NCBI RefSeq assembly: GCF_040222955.1
Contig: NZ_JAVKCA010000005.1
Span: 85,727 to 149,726, forward strand
From: Marinoscillum sp040222955
GTDB taxonomy: Bacteria; Bacteroidota; Bacteroidia; Cytophagales; Cyclobacteriaceae
Direction: 5' to 3'
DNA length: 64,000 nt
The position numbers and the translations under genes were made by a program. The notes beneath the pieces are model-generated. The model did no database searches. It was not told the origin of the DNA and saw only the letters and a program-made list of their open reading frames with translations. Positions 63,201 through 64,000 of the stretch are shown here, piece by piece (position 1 is the first letter of the stretch; every line of letters starts with the position of its first letter).

Positions 63201-64000
63201 TGGGCTCCCTGATTATACAGACACTGATGCGGATAACGATGGCGTGGTAGATTTGATTGAAGGATGGGACTCTGACCAAAATGGAATCTCTGATCTGGAT
63301 ACCAATGCCGATGGAATCATCGATGACACAGATGCCTGCGCCGGCTATACCACACCTGGTCTGCTCAGAGCGGAAAATGCAGATTTCGAAAACGGACTGA
63401 ACGGCCTCACAGGATTCTCGGGAGACGTTTTCGTAACCTCCGATGCACAGTCTGGTGCTTCCGCAATTATCGCTGGTCCTGCTGCTGGCGGTACTTATGT
63501 TTCCGAATACATCCCGGTGGAGGCAGGACAGGCCTTCCAGTTTACAGGATATGCCAAAATAACCGGCAGCCCTGGTTATACCGGCATAGGCATCACCTTC
63601 TGGGATGAAGACATCAGCACCCGGCTTAGCGAACCTCAAGCTCAGGTGTTGGCAACCACTTACACCCTTTATACGGTCAATGCAACCGCTCCGGGTGGAG
63701 CCGCATTTGTGGAAGTCTGGACCTATAAATCCGGGGCCACGGGCACCTTGACTTTTGATAATTTTTCACTCATCCTTACATCTGCCTGCTCCGGAACCCT
63801 CTCAGATGACTCTGATGGAGATGGCCTTCTTGACCTTTTTGAAAATTACAATACTCCCCTACAAAACACCGATGGGGCAGATGAAAGTGACTGGCAGGAT
63901 GATGATGACGACAATGACGGATCACCCACAGCAGGTGAAGATGTCAATGGTAATGGAGACTGGTCTGATGACTTTACAGAAGGCGGTGGAACTATCCCGG
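60250..64000 (+). CDS. Second giant thrombospondin type 3 repeat protein (3' end outside window)
   Basis: The frame is open from ATG 60250 (or in-frame ATG 60265) to the window end, about 1250 codons. A signal peptide (FWLILLLIGSINVAVAEG) precedes a beta-rich part (about 35-520), then Asp-rich repeats (first near 523, CDADGDGVADALDEDSDNDG). A nidogen-like domain (about 640-830; FEFYGTSFAANSSLYLNSNG) follows, then more repeats, then a carbohydrate-binding-like domain (about 1025-1175; FENGLNGLTGFSGDVF), and repeats again. Residue numbers are counted from 60265. The C-terminus is not visible, but by analogy a T9SS tail is expected. It is paralogous to the preceding gene, from which it is separated by 187 bases. 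Confidence 0.87.
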   Translation, partial: MLSPFMTNKTHTHSYSTFWLILLLIGSINVAVAEGSRTLAPNYADTSSLVAPGATNNDFAWLEHDGFGGANDNFLDPSAPANERLYIRLKAGETLRYGIRRIPVRYAPGSSYSNSATEHNNHEYLTIVVYDSDGNVVNSTTLTNDNSPNHGAWLDAGQPGVIGTVASSLIGPQFTYNSNTYNAGGYTPIEYTNNDPQGDQDFYIAFIQDDGGTNDIDERSWYDLWDFSVYDGNEEKPGRMHCTRWSLTAQYFDNLLADEVNFYVRVPSTIDGGDAGNYIKEVQLGGLNPFSLVVYANSQGTDGTDGDTNGDGITDFQDYRMSVTNEIAEIEYDLFINNPDVDLYPTTVLPTISITDANVYCNSSTGGGAAAIYFESNQVGQIAVLVDLDGTNGYQDGTEDVIIETEITTEGEHVIRWDGLNGFGATVPSGTNLTISGRFTSGPIHVPLWDVEENDQGMNMLDIRPNTSFNLIYWDDSDIFTGVNPEVELDGTNTSLHTWTSGDDDLINTWSFGYYQINTQNITFEYSCDADGDGVADALDEDSDNDGVPDTEEGDHDADTDGDGIPDYLDPDVDGDGDVDANDNWADINGDGINDNFDYDLDGIPNSVDLDSDNDGITDLVEAGGTDSDNDGKLDGFTDVTGRFTFSGYSISTGCSSSVTTITTPTTLTGWADDQTRQITLPFAFEFYGTSFAANSSLYLNSNGWVSFNNIDPGTDWRPDPYPSGTYPNTIAFHHVDMTPNSGGTITYGTNGTAPNRVFIIYLQNVPFYGQNGTLTAQLQLHEGTNEIRVVTTNLNPDGGGGMTQGLNQDGTTAITVTGRNDQNYTIGSPECQSFTPTYVGAPNGVDDTLDSTPLPNPDTDGDGLANFRDLDSDNDGIVDTYEAGGTANTSTGQIADFTDSDGNGLNDQQQIVALALPDSDGDGFDDYLDIDSDNDGIRDYIEAQQSSLFIDFANSDTNSNGLVDVYDPNIGGTILTPVDTDSDGLPDYTDTDADNDGVVDLIEGWDSDQNGISDLDTNADGIIDDTDACAGYTTPGLLRAENADFENGLNGLTGFSGDVFVTSDAQSGASAIIAGPAAGGTYVSEYIPVEAGQAFQFTGYAKITGSPGYTGIGITFWDEDISTRLSEPQAQVLATTYTLYTVNATAPGGAAFVEVWTYKSGATGTLTFDNFSLILTSACSGTLSDDSDGDGLLDLFENYNTPLQNTDGADESDWQDDDDDNDGSPTAGEDVNGNGDWSDDFTEGGGTIP

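Noticed and set aside
1..64000. tRNA, rRNA, insertion sequence or prophage genes
   Set aside because: No cloverleaf-like, rRNA-like, transposase or phage structural sequence was recognised on reading; a dedicated RNA search was not possible.

Overview
The window looks like chromosomal DNA of a marine- or soil-type Bacteroidota, most likely Cytophagales or a close relative. The evidence is a hybrid two-component regulator, secreted proteins with type IX secretion (T9SS) sorting tails, a PorD-type T9SS protein, Bacteroidota promoter elements (TTG, about 20 bp, TAnnTTTG), a FabI/IspE/Tgt/RsmG core of this phylum's type, and huge Asp-rich thrombospondin type 3 repeat proteins. No rRNA, tRNA, CRISPR array, phage or insertion sequence was recognised.

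Region 1 (1-15534) is a sugar-derivative catabolic locus. A leftward transcription unit starts at 12803 and carries two tandem Gfo/Idh/MocA oxidoreductases, a cytosolic TIM-barrel isomerase, a 1214-residue lipoprotein fusing cytochrome c, PA14, beta-propeller and DUF1080 domains, a PQQ-type sugar dehydrogenase/PKD/cytochrome c lipoprotein, a Tat-exported TIM-barrel isomerase, a TonB-dependent receptor, and the first codons of one more gene. A sugar-type MFS transporter is divergent from it, with a perfect 14-bp LacI-type palindrome in the shared intergenic region. A NupG-like permease follows, convergent to the MFS gene across a strong terminator. There is no SusD and no classical glycoside hydrolase. 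I infer an oxidative route (3-keto-sugar chemistry) with electrons passed to c-type cytochromes.

Region 2 (15670-24390) holds a 1351-residue hybrid sensor/AraC regulator, a T9SS-exported protein with five 100-residue repeats and a nested LamG domain, a probable outer-membrane protein, and a DUF985 cupin.

Region 3 (24387-38422) is housekeeping: ppk1, mdh, a cyclic-nucleotide-binding protein and tilS leftward; then an OstA/LptA-like protein, bamD, rpoZ, coaBC, porD, a 72-residue protein and recN rightward, followed by fabI and ispE.

Region 4 (38423-39842) is the least ordinary stretch. A small GIY-YIG nuclease gene sits among at least eight REP-like half-elements whose outer arms are conserved while the inner stems differ but stay self-complementary. 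A 189-bp segment that includes the nuclease leader is duplicated, and a 22-bp-period array of palindromes lies upstream.

Region 5 (39843-49339) holds a leftward unit (tgt, LptF/G-like permease, EamA transporter, oligopeptidase B-like lipoprotein, YbjQ family) and a rightward unit of overlapping genes (membrane glycosyltransferase, ECF sigma factor, rsmG), then an aromatic amino acid decarboxylase.

Region 6 (49475-53368) holds a TM2 protein, convergent to a four-gene overlapping operon (LolA-like protein, exported YidD-like protein, two TPR-like proteins with PG-x-G-x-x-Y tails), and a sirtuin.

Region 7 (53547-64000) holds two adjacent giant thrombospondin type 3 proteins; the second runs off the window. 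Domain names and pathway roles rest on motif reading only; no database search was run.
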